A DNA stretch of 64,000 nt, taken from BS750m-G69 sp964441235 (lineage in GTDB: Bacteria > Fidelibacterota > UBA2242). Shown here piece by piece: positions 26,384 through 34,311 of the stretch. Made by a program: the position numbers and the translations under genes. The notes below the pieces were generated by a model that did no database searches, was not told where the DNA came from, and was given only the letters and a program-made list of their open reading frames with translations. The DNA lies in assembly GCA_964441235.1 (NCBI GenBank), contig CAYTUQ010000002.1:98265-162264 (forward strand), in the 5' to 3' direction. Within the stretch, counting starts at the first letter, position 1, and every line of letters begins with the position of its first letter.

Positions 26384-29300
26384 TTAATGTTTAAAATATT
26401 CTCTGATTTTTGATTTTACATTAAAAGCCCGCTTTTCCGTTAAAATCCAAATGACTCCGATAACAAGAATTAATATAAAAAAGTACGCACTCAATTTACC
26501 CCTGGGCGAGCCAAATTTAATAAAATCTACAATAGCACTTACCATATAAAACCCTAAGCCAGCACAAACATAAGCCGGTATATTGTCTTTTAAAAAATAT
26601 TTTATTCCTATCCAGAGCCATAACACAAATAATGCAACCGAAATGTAATTAACTAAGAATTCCGGAATCGTACCAACATTTGACGGCATAAAGACAGCTA
26701 TGAGAACAACTGGAATTAGAATTTTATAAATTGTTTTTGAAATAATATTCTTCAGGGAAAAAGTTATAAGTCCAATCACACAAGCTGCTACTACACCCTT
26801 AAAACAAACTTGAATAAAAACATTCAGCGGCGGCAAATGTGAAGCAAGGAAGTTAGGTAATACAAAGTTAGGACTGGCTATTCCTCCTGTCCATGAAGAG
26901 GAAATGATCGAGGAAAATTTACTTATCGCAAACAATCCCATAATTAAAAGGGCAGAGGAAAAAACAGCATCTGTTGAATAAACCTGTCTCCGATCCTTCC
27001 TAAATGAATAGAGCAAATGTGGGTAAAGAACTACGATCGAAATTATTAGAAGAAGTGTCAATCCCCAAACTCCAATACCCTTCAGTAAAGTTAGGAGTAT
27101 CCACAGTATATTCCAAACTCCCAAAGACCAGGTTGTATTATAGCCTAGCTGTGCTTCCTTATAAAGTAAAATTTCTCCCAATATTACAAGCAAAGCGATA
27201 GCTAAGGAAACCACTATCGCTGGTTTCCATTCAACGGTTTGACTTTTAAATTTCTTCAGAAAGAACAGAATAGCTACAACAGCAAGCGCTACTATTATGC
27301 CAATCTGTAATCCTATACGAACAGAATCAGTAACGGTTCTTTGGGTTTGAATACGAACCCAATCTTCAGGTAATTTGTAAAAACGGTCAAAGGAAGATAC
27401 TTCATCACCCCTTACGATTATTTTAAATCTTAACTTTCCTTTATTAATGTTAGAAGGATGCCCCATTCTGGCTTCCCATATAAAGGTGTGATCTGTTCTA
27501 TTCTCGAGTTGCTGGGAAAATGCTTCCTTTAGCTCAAACTCCGACAAATTAATATCTTGCTGTGCAAGAAAGGCTTCCGCTCTAAGAATTGCATTCTCCT
27601 TTGTTAGCGTATAACCGGGAGCGGTTTCTTCTATTATGTGGTTGAAGCTAACAACTACATTATCCATCGGATTCACATAAACTCTATACTCTTCTTTTTC
27701 CAACGGCTTAAAAAATCTTACATACCAAACAGATGAATTTGGAAGATATTGAGCAAGAACCGTGTTCAATTTTTCCAACGAAGAATTTTCTATTGCATAC
27801 TTTCCCCATATAGATTCATAATTCTTTTCTAAGCCAATAGCATATTTGAAATTTTGTGGGTCCACACCCTTATTCTCAATAAACTTTTTTGCAGTATTTA
27901 TTATCTCTTTCTTCTGAACAGGATAATGATAAAATTCCCCGACCTTTTCTGCGGGTATAAAAAAGGTAATTAAAAATATCAACCCTAAAATCGCCCCTGT
28001 TCTCAGCCTTTTTTTAGAAAGCGGTTTATATTTGATTTCGGGGATAACCTTAACCTCTTCCTCAACTTCCACCGGTTTAACTATGCCTTCTATTTCATTC
28101 GTGATACCCCGGGAACTTGCGAATCTGCCATTTTTTATATACATAAAAAGATTGTACAAAAGAGGTATAAACATAATCCCCGCTGCTAACGCTCCGCTAA
28201 TGACAAGATAAGTGCTTCCTGTTCTAATCAGTATTAATGATGAATAGAGAGCATCAACTGTATAATGCCATACCAGTACAGTGAGAATATTTAGTTTTAA
28301 AAATACCACTCCGATGATTACACCAAAAATACTTACCTCAACTCCCCTTATCCAGAACGGCTGATTGGGGTAGTTCGCATGAGCAAATCCCCATATTGCT
28401 GCCGGGATTAGAATAGCCAGCACTTTAGATTTTAATAATCTTTCCAGGAATGGAATTGAAAACATTCGGAATGTAAATTCTTCAATAACTGCCGGTGCAA
28501 ATCCTGCAAATATAACGAATATCCATGGGAATGCAGTGTTAAGTATTCCTGAATATGGGACCTCGGCAGGTGACCATGCACCGTAACGCTTCGCAGAAAG
28601 ATAAAAGAAAGTCTGAAACGCCATAAACAAAAAAGCCAATGAAATTCCAACCAAGAGACTAAAAAAGAATCGCTTAGTCCTCATTCCCTGCAAACTGAAA
28701 GTCTTGGTCAGGGAAATTTTCTTTGTGTAATGCTGACGATAAAGAGTCTCTCCCGCTCCAGCAATCAGCGTCACTAAAAGCCCGAAGAAAAGAGATTTAA
28801 GGATTCCCAGAATTATTAATGTACCGTAAAAATTGCCCAGACTTTGATTTGTATCAAAATTATATACTGTTATCGGAATCCTGTTGAAAACAGAAAATAG
28901 CTGCAGGCAAAAAGTTATCACCCCAAAGATTACAGCTGTTTTTAAACGAACATCTCTCTTTGAAATACGAATAATGGATATTATTAGCGCAGCAATTAAA
29001 ATCATCAGAAAAAAGATTTCCGCAATCGCTGCTGTCGTGGTATTAAGAGACCGTAAATGCTTATATTCTCGCTTCCATTCTTCAGGAATCTTGAGATATT
29101 CCCTGTACTTACCAATCTTATTTCCCTGCACAAGAATCTCAAATCGGTAAGTAGCGTTGTAGACTTCTATACCCTTCTCTTTATAAGTAAATAAATAATC
29201 AACACGGTTTGGTTTAATTTCTGTCTTTTCGTCAACGAATTCCCAATTCCCCATTTCCACTTCGAGAATATCCCTCAGGAAGGTATGGCTTAATCTACGC

Positions 29301-29746
29301 GCTTCATCAATTGGCAAACTTGGAGATGAAGCTTCTTCGGGAATAATATGTTCAAATAGTGTGATCTCTCCAGCCGGAGTTACATTTACTTTAAATTCTT
29401 CCTTAGATAGAGATTTAAACCACCTATTTGACCAGTGCCAGATTTTGAATTCTTTATTTAACAGATTGCCTGATTCCTCTACCCCAACCTCTTTTTCAAT
29501 AAACACTTTAGATGCGTTATCATAATCAAAAGCAATTGCGTGGTGATAATCCGATAAACCAATATTGAGTTTTCCTAAAAATTGTTCGGCAATTCCCCTC
29601 GATTCTTTCCTGTCGACATCAAACTTAATCGTCTGCTCCGGAAAAGCCTTCCCATAATTATTAAGCTCAAACCAAAGTGAAAAAATGATAAGTAAAATAC
29701 ATAGGGATACATAAACGAAATCTCTTTTTTTAAATCTATCCCCCAT
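26384..29746 (-). CDS. Large CPBP-family intramembrane protease with duplicated extracytoplasmic domain
   Basis: 1120 residues, far larger than the usual 200-300 of CPBP (type II CAAX/bacteriocin-processing) proteases. The protease core is near 400-540: AVIEEFTFRMFSIPF (EExxxR), then FAHANYPNQP and VWHYTVDALYSS supply the conserved His residues. It is preceded by an exported domain (about 30-230), and a second version of it returns at about 610-810. The two share WF or WYVRFFK, (L)xKEExxVxVxP, xHIIxExA and LRFKIIVRGDE-like strands. The rest is about 14 membrane helices. It could cleave membrane proteins or sense envelope state; the substrate is unknown. It lies directly upstream of the HD-GYP protein, 13 bp apart, so the two may act together. 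Confidence 0.82.
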   Translation of the reverse strand: MGDRFKKRDFVYVSLCILLIIFSLWFELNNYGKAFPEQTIKFDVDRKESRGIAEQFLGKLNIGLSDYHHAIAFDYDNASKVFIEKEVGVEESGNLLNKEFKIWHWSNRWFKSLSKEEFKVNVTPAGEITLFEHIIPEEASSPSLPIDEARRLSHTFLRDILEVEMGNWEFVDEKTEIKPNRVDYLFTYKEKGIEVYNATYRFEILVQGNKIGKYREYLKIPEEWKREYKHLRSLNTTTAAIAEIFFLMILIAALIISIIRISKRDVRLKTAVIFGVITFCLQLFSVFNRIPITVYNFDTNQSLGNFYGTLIILGILKSLFFGLLVTLIAGAGETLYRQHYTKKISLTKTFSLQGMRTKRFFFSLLVGISLAFLFMAFQTFFYLSAKRYGAWSPAEVPYSGILNTAFPWIFVIFAGFAPAVIEEFTFRMFSIPFLERLLKSKVLAILIPAAIWGFAHANYPNQPFWIRGVEVSIFGVIIGVVFLKLNILTVLVWHYTVDALYSSLILIRTGSTYLVISGALAAGIMFIPLLYNLFMYIKNGRFASSRGITNEIEGIVKPVEVEEEVKVIPEIKYKPLSKKRLRTGAILGLIFLITFFIPAEKVGEFYHYPVQKKEIINTAKKFIENKGVDPQNFKYAIGLEKNYESIWGKYAIENSSLEKLNTVLAQYLPNSSVWYVRFFKPLEKEEYRVYVNPMDNVVVSFNHIIEETAPGYTLTKENAILRAEAFLAQQDINLSEFELKEAFSQQLENRTDHTFIWEARMGHPSNINKGKLRFKIIVRGDEVSSFDRFYKLPEDWVRIQTQRTVTDSVRIGLQIGIIVALAVVAILFFLKKFKSQTVEWKPAIVVSLAIALLVILGEILLYKEAQLGYNTTWSLGVWNILWILLTLLKGIGVWGLTLLLIISIVVLYPHLLYSFRKDRRQVYSTDAVFSSALLIMGLFAISKFSSIISSSWTGGIASPNFVLPNFLASHLPPLNVFIQVCFKGVVAACVIGLITFSLKNIISKTIYKILIPVVLIAVFMPSNVGTIPEFLVNYISVALFVLWLWIGIKYFLKDNIPAYVCAGLGFYMVSAIVDFIKFGSPRGKLSAYFFILILVIGVIWILTEKRAFNVKSKIREYFKH

Positions 29747-29805
29747 AATTCAGCCTTTTATAAATATAATCACCTGCAATTTTAATTACATCTAAACAGT
29801 ATAAA

Positions 29806-29837
29806 GACAAAAGACTCCGTTATAAAAAACGGAGTCT
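29806..29837 (-). terminator. Intrinsic terminator downstream of the 76-residue repeat protein
   Basis: Perfect 9-bp stem AGACTCCGT (29812-29820) / ACGGAGTCT (29829-29837) with an 8-nt loop. On the minus strand it is followed by TTTTGTCTTT, a typical T-rich run. It separates the small gene from the CPBP protease gene. Confidence 0.8.
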
Positions 29838-29885
29838 AAAAAAATCTCTTCTTAAAACAAGTTATCTGTTTTCAGAGATAGAAAA

Positions 29886-30116
29886 TTAACCCTTACGTCC
29901 ACGCGCCATTTTTGCACGTGAAATATCGCCATCTTTGTCTACAAAATAAAGATAACCTTTCTCTCTCTTTACGCCGGCTTTATGAATAACTTCTGCACCA
30001 CCGCCTTTGTCGCCGCCGCGTGCCATTTTTGAACGTGCCAAATCACCATTTTTGTCAAGATAGTACAAGTAGCCTTTTTCCTTTTTAACGCCACAACTTA
30101 CAACTTTTTCTGCCAT
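29886..30116 (-). CDS. Small basic protein made of two copies of a 25-residue motif
   Basis: 76 residues composed of two near-identical units, GVKKEKGYLYYLDKNGDLAR-SKMARG and GVKREKGYLYFVDKDGDISR-AKMARG, joined by a Gly-rich linker (GGDKGGGAEVIHKA). It has no signal peptide, no membrane segment and no cysteine pair apart from one Cys near the start. Each unit predicts a short beta-hairpin (YLYYLDKNGDL) ending in a basic MARG tail, which suggests RNA, DNA or ribosome contact, but I know no function. AAGGAGG sits at good distance, the promoter is near-consensus and a perfect terminator follows, so it is probably a highly expressed monocistronic gene. Confidence 0.85.
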   Translation of the reverse strand: MAEKVVSCGVKKEKGYLYYLDKNGDLARSKMARGGDKGGGAEVIHKAGVKREKGYLYFVDKDGDISRAKMARGRKG

Positions 30117-30165
30117 AATAAGTCCTCCTTTTGATTTTCTGTCAGTAATATCATCATTTGTGTTA

Positions 30166-30194
30166 ATGTTAATAGACTACATTTAAAATGTCAA
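30166..30194 (-). promoter_or_regulatory. Near-consensus sigma70 promoter of the small repeat protein
   Basis: Minus strand TTGACA (30194-30189), 17-bp spacer, TAACAT (30171-30166). The -35 is embedded in AGTCTTGACA, the same ten bases as at the promoter of the Fur/PerR gene (60916-60911). The leader to the ATG at 30116 is about 40 nt with a strong ribosome site (AAGGAGG). Confidence 0.75.
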
Positions 30195-30370
30195 GACTTT
30201 CTTCCCTTAATAAGAGATTTTTTTTAATTAAAATATTTTATAATTATTTGTTCAGCAACGCTTAAAAGTGAGATTTAAAAAAAGTTCTCTGCACATTATT
30301 ATTTGTCGATTTATCAAACGATACGAGTTGCAAGGAATTGAATAATCAACAAATAATGACAACCTACAAA

Positions 30371-32554
30371 TTATCTCAACAACACAACTTTTCTATGCGA
30401 GCTGAAACTGCGTGCAGTCATCTGGCATATATACATTCCTCCGGGAACAGGCGTTTCTTTCAAATCTAATCCATTCCAGTATATGTCATAAATTCCCGGG
30501 GAGTGATTGCCTGAAGCGAGAACCTTTATCTTTTTCCCCAGGATATCATAAATAGTAACCTCTATAGGACCATACTTTGCAACCTCATATCGAATACGAG
30601 TTTCGGCATTGAAAGGATTTGGGTAATTCTGGTGTAGATAAAACCTTGTGGGACCAAGTGCTTTTCCCAGGCTTCTTCTCGAACTTATCGTAGTAAAGGC
30701 AAAGGGACGAATATTGGTATTGGATGCCCATATTTCATTACCAAAATTGTCAAAAGCAACAACCTTCCAAAAATACTTTGTAAAGTAGTTGAACTTTTGT
30801 ATAGGAGTATAAACTACCGAATCACCTTCTGAAGGAGAAAGAACAACTACTTTAGTATTAATTAAAAATAGACTGTCAGTACTAAAATAGAGGTAATACC
30901 TAATATTGCTTCCCGGATCTTTGTCATAAGTATTTTGCCACATAAAGCTGGCATCTATTGACACGGAATCTTCATTAAAATAAGGCGACAGGATTAAAAA
31001 AGGCTCGGGCGGCTTATCTTCAGAATTAACTCCAAAAACCACCTGCTGAGACAAATCGGATTTATTTCCATCCGGATCAACAGCAGCCACCTGATAAACG
31101 TAATATTTATCCTCTTTTAATAACGGTAGGTATAAACTTGTAACCCCAGGTTTACTCTTAACCTGCTTCACTTTTTTTGTATTATCTGAGCAAAAATATC
31201 GGACAATGTAGTATATATCTCTTTCAGTTTGCCCTGGATCCGGATCGTCCTGCAGTTGGAAAACAATGTCATCTGACGGATTGAAAATGTTCCCATCTTT
31301 AGGTGACAATAAAAGCGGTTGATGCGGAGGAGCATTACCTAAATCAACAATAAAAGAACCAACTTGATATCTCAACGTTTCCAATCCTTCAACATCTCGT
31401 GCCATCACTTTCCAAAAATAAGTGCGGTGATTCTCAAGGTTTTTGGTTTGATATTCATAAACTTCAGGAGACAAATGAGCGGTATCAGTTATTTTAGTAA
31501 ATAAAGAATCTATGGAAATATATACAGAATATTCTTTCAAGCCACCACCAAGATTCTCATCGGGAGCTACAGAGCGGTTCCAGTATAATTCTGGAAATCC
31601 TTTGATAATTTCGCCGTGAATTGGCGATCTTAAACTGAATTGAGAGGGAGGTTCATTTATTTTGTTCACAAAAAAGTTAAACAGCTTGCTCCATTCAGAA
31701 TACTCTACTCCATCATGAGCTCTAATCTTTGCAAAATATTCTCCGTTTTCCACAAAGTTGAATCTACAAATATGAATCCCGCTGTTTTCCGAAATGACTA
31801 TTTTCGAGAATGTTGTATCAATCAGTGTTTTTAATCCTTCAGCATCAGAAGTAATCTTTATTTGATAGAAAATATCACCATCTTTTAGTTCTTTATCCTT
31901 AGATAAAGTAAAAGGGAAAAGCATTTCTTTGTTACGAAAAACATGACCATTTTGTAGTTGAAAAAACGGCTTAGATGGAGGAGTATTCATATTAAATTCT
32001 ATTTGCTTCCATTCAGACCAACCAAATTTAGGAGCCTTTGCTCTGATAGAAAATTTATATGTTATTCCATCATGTATATCTCCTAGACTTATATATCGAA
32101 ATGTTGTATCATCAAAGGCTCTAACGCCTGATTCCCAGATAGTTGAATCAGCTTCTGCTTTTTTCTCAACTAATACCATTTCTACTAACAAATGCTCAAC
32201 AAAATGCGAGTAGCTCCACCTGAATTGTAAAGCATGGTTGATGCATTGGTTGAGGTCTTCTTCACCATCCAAAATCAGATTGGTTATAAAAAAACCGCTG
32301 TCAGATGAAGAAAATCCAAAAACTGTAAGCGGTAATATCAGAAGCGTAAAAATAAGATAAATTTTACTTGATATTCCTGCATTTTTCCTATAGTTACGTT
32401 TAATAAAAATCCCTATTTTAAATTTGATAAATAAAGGGATTGTTTTACATTCAAAATCTTGTATGTAGCTGCGGACTGTCAAGTCTGCAGTTGAATTGAA
32501 AGATTCAATAAAAGGCAGTAGTTTACACTCTATAAAGCTATTTATTAAATCCAT
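30371..32554 (-). CDS. Secreted multi-domain (fibronectin-III-like) protein with C-terminal sorting domain
   Basis: 727 residues as an open frame. The hydrophobic signal sequence (KIYLIFTLLILPLTVFGFSS) lies only at about 65-85. The first 55-60 codons read through a dispersed repeat (32461-32554), so the native start is probably later and not a clean ATG. Four to five beta-sandwich modules follow (recurrent PPSQPxLLSPxDG, YxVxxST or SLF, TYFWKVxAxDxxG patterns). The last 85 residues have FYLHQNYPNPFNAETRIRY, VTIYDILGKKI, GIYDIYWNG and GGMYICQM, the FlgD-like/Por-secretion C-terminal domain used for export in FCB bacteria. Probably surface-located; ligand unknown. Confidence 0.8.
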   Translation of the reverse strand: MDLINSFIECKLLPFIESFNSTADLTVRSYIQDFECKTIPLFIKFKIGIFIKRNYRKNAGISSKIYLIFTLLILPLTVFGFSSSDSGFFITNLILDGEEDLNQCINHALQFRWSYSHFVEHLLVEMVLVEKKAEADSTIWESGVRAFDDTTFRYISLGDIHDGITYKFSIRAKAPKFGWSEWKQIEFNMNTPPSKPFFQLQNGHVFRNKEMLFPFTLSKDKELKDGDIFYQIKITSDAEGLKTLIDTTFSKIVISENSGIHICRFNFVENGEYFAKIRAHDGVEYSEWSKLFNFFVNKINEPPSQFSLRSPIHGEIIKGFPELYWNRSVAPDENLGGGLKEYSVYISIDSLFTKITDTAHLSPEVYEYQTKNLENHRTYFWKVMARDVEGLETLRYQVGSFIVDLGNAPPHQPLLLSPKDGNIFNPSDDIVFQLQDDPDPGQTERDIYYIVRYFCSDNTKKVKQVKSKPGVTSLYLPLLKEDKYYVYQVAAVDPDGNKSDLSQQVVFGVNSEDKPPEPFLILSPYFNEDSVSIDASFMWQNTYDKDPGSNIRYYLYFSTDSLFLINTKVVVLSPSEGDSVVYTPIQKFNYFTKYFWKVVAFDNFGNEIWASNTNIRPFAFTTISSRRSLGKALGPTRFYLHQNYPNPFNAETRIRYEVAKYGPIEVTIYDILGKKIKVLASGNHSPGIYDIYWNGLDLKETPVPGGMYICQMTARSFSSHRKVVLLR

Positions 32555-32819
32555 GGTAGATAATTCTGAATTAAAAAATGAATTTAAGGACCTGGCACAA
32601 GGTTCATAAAAGTTCCGTTACGAACTCACTCGTAACGGTGTTTCAAACCTGCTACAAGTTAGCTCGTGCCAGAACTAAAAAAGGTTGTATGTAGCTGCGA
32701 TCAGGCAGTTGCCGGACCGCAGTTGAACCGCAAGGTTCAATAAAAGGTAAGAGTTTGTATTATCAGTAGTTTTTCTGTTTTCTCCGAAAACAATATCGGA
32801 CACGACTGTCCGATACTAC
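32543..32819. repeat. 277-bp direct repeat, left copy (flanks dinJ-yafQ)
   Basis: Nearly identical to 33671-33948 in the same orientation. Landmarks are CCTGGCACAAGGTTC, the hairpin CCGTTACGA...TCGTAACGG, TGTATGTAGCTGCGATC, and the palindrome ATCGGACA-CGAC-TGTCCGAT. A partial third copy (TGTATGTAGCTGCGG ... TTCAATAAAAGG) lies at 32459-32520 with a different central hairpin. The left edge runs into the 5' end of the secreted protein gene. Confidence 0.85.
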
Positions 32820-32984
32820 CTTTGAATTAAAGTTACGTTGTGAGCTAACTCGTAATGGATATATTAATACCTTGTTTCAACTATTCATCTATTGTCAGTT
32901 AATTCCATGGAGTTTATTGGTTAATTTTAATTGAAAAAATTTACTTATTCTCTAATATTATCCATTTTTTTATTTTTGTTAATT

Positions 32985-33269
32985 TTATTTTTTAAAAATA
33001 TCCGAATGTGAACCAGTTCTGACCAAATATATTGCCTTATCATCCTCCTTCCAGATTAGAAGCAAATCCGTTTCAATATGACATTCTTTGTAACCGGACA
33101 AATTTCCCTTCAATGGATGTGATTGATATTTGCCAGGAATATTTTCACCCTTTTCAAGATGACGAATCAGGATATCAAATTTGGTAAAATTTACACCACG
33201 TCTAACAAGTCTTTTCAAATCCTTTTTGAATGCTTTAGACACAATTACGGACTTTTTCACACCGGTCAT
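32985..33269 (-). CDS. yafQ: YafQ-type mRNA interferase toxin
   Basis: 94-residue RelE-superfamily toxin that cuts mRNA at the ribosome. The C-terminal half has the YafQ pattern HPLKGNLSGYKECHIETDLLLIW and LVRTGSHSDIFK, with catalytic-site histidines and Asp in HIETD and SHSD. The N-terminus has SKAFKKDLKRLVRRG. The start overlaps the antitoxin stop by four bases (ATGA), the usual arrangement. The low-GC spacer below it has no gene. The module is bracketed by long direct repeats, suggesting it arrived or was duplicated as a unit. Confidence 0.9.
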   Translation of the reverse strand: MTGVKKSVIVSKAFKKDLKRLVRRGVNFTKFDILIRHLEKGENIPGKYQSHPLKGNLSGYKECHIETDLLLIWKEDDKAIYLVRTGSHSDIFKK

Positions 33270-33535
33270 TTATTGTTGATTCCAAGGTCTTTATACATTT
33301 CATCAACGCTGTCATAGCTCGTCAGGTTACGATTTTTCTCAATATCATCAATTGCTTGTAATGTTTCCTTATTAGGGATACGCAATTCAAATGGGATACC
33401 GCGATAGTAAATAACCTGCTTTAAAAACAGATTAATAGCACCAGTCATTGTTAAGCCCAGGTGCCTAAAAACCGATTCTGAGTTTCTTTTAATTTCTTCC
33501 GATGTCCTTATATTAATACTGGCTGTTTTACTCAT
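33266..33535 (-). CDS. dinJ: DinJ/RelB-family antitoxin
   Basis: 89 residues. The N-terminal ribbon-helix-helix (ASINIRTSEEIKRNSESVF, LGLTMTGAINLFLKQVI) matches DinJ and would bind the operator as a dimer. The C-terminal tail (ETLQAIDDIEKNRNLTSYDS) would wrap the toxin. The first gene of the pair, it represses its own operon; a palindromic candidate operator lies about 45 bp upstream. Confidence 0.88.
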   Translation of the reverse strand: MSKTASINIRTSEEIKRNSESVFRHLGLTMTGAINLFLKQVIYYRGIPFELRIPNKETLQAIDDIEKNRNLTSYDSVDEMYKDLGINNK

Positions 33536-33578
33536 TATTTTACCCTTTCATATAACTAAATAAATGTAATGCTATGTA

Positions 33579-33591
33579 TTGCTAATAGCAA
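33579..33591. promoter_or_regulatory. Candidate DinJ-YafQ operator
   Basis: Perfect 6-1-6 palindrome TTGCTA-A-TAGCAA about 44-56 bp upstream of the antitoxin start, with a second GCTA half-site at 33571. Downstream of a plausible -35 (TTGACC on the minus strand near 33630). Suits ribbon-helix-helix autoregulation; inferred from position only. Confidence 0.45.
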
Positions 33592-33670
33592 CACAATTTT
33601 AATATTAAAATAGATTTACACAGGTCAATAAGATATTTTTTCTGTTAAAATGTGGCTTCTCTTTGAGCTT

Positions 33671-33948
33671 TATTAAGTCTATGGCAAATAATGCTGAATT
33701 AGAAAAATGAATTTAAGGACCTGGCACAAGGTTCATAAAAGTTCCGTTACGAGCTCACTCGTAACGGTGTTTCAAACCTGCTACAAGTTAGCTCGTGCCA
33801 GAACTAAAAAAGGTTGTATGTAGCTGCGATCCGGCAGTTGCCGGACCGCATTTGAACCGAAAGGTTCAATAAAAGGTAAGAGTTTGTATTATCAGTAGTT
33901 TTTCTGTTTTCTCTGAAAACAATATCGGACACGACTGTCCGATACTAC
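33671..33948. repeat. 278-bp direct repeat, right copy
   Basis: Partner of 32543-32819, with only scattered substitutions (for example GAACTC/GAGCTC and ATCAGG/ATCCGG in the hairpins). Together the two copies enclose exactly the toxin-antitoxin pair and 170-250 bp of flanking DNA. Confidence 0.85.
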
Positions 33949-33971
33949 TATGTCGTTTCCTACTTATCGCT

Positions 33972-34225
33972 GCAATTATTTATTTATTAAATTCCAAATT
34001 TCCCCGAGGGGGTCTCTTTCCCAGCGGGATCTCTTCGAGACGAGACAAGCACCAAATATCAAGTAAATTCCAATAAACAAATATAGAAATTCAAAATAGT
34101 TTAGTTCATTTTAATTTGAGATTTTGAAATTATTTGTAAATTATCCCAAGGGGACTCATTCGGAGGAAATTGTAATTTGGGATTTTCTTTAATTGCTAAG
34201 TTATTTTAGAAACGCTATACTACTA
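33972..34225 (-). repeat. Interspersed repeat R2, copy B
   Basis: Inverted copy of 12273-12554. Lacks the 42-bp module present at 12411-12452 of copy A but has its own insert of about 30 bp at 34141-34169 (ATCCCAAGGGGACTCATTCG, then GAGG). The remainder of this spacer, 34226-34311, holds two further palindromes (CTCCGCTACGAGC type, and GGTATGAG-TGAG-CTCATACC at 34282-34301). No gene. Confidence 0.8.
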
Positions 34226-34311
34226 TTGAATTAAAGCTCCGCTACGAGCTCGCTTGCAACGGAGTACCATCCAAATATTCTGGTATGAGTGAGCTCATAC
34301 CATAACTAAAA

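Noticed and set aside
34282..34301. GGTATGAG-TGAG-CTCATACC as the kbl terminator
   Set aside because: Perfect stem, but no T-run follows on the minus strand; it matches the local palindrome family instead.
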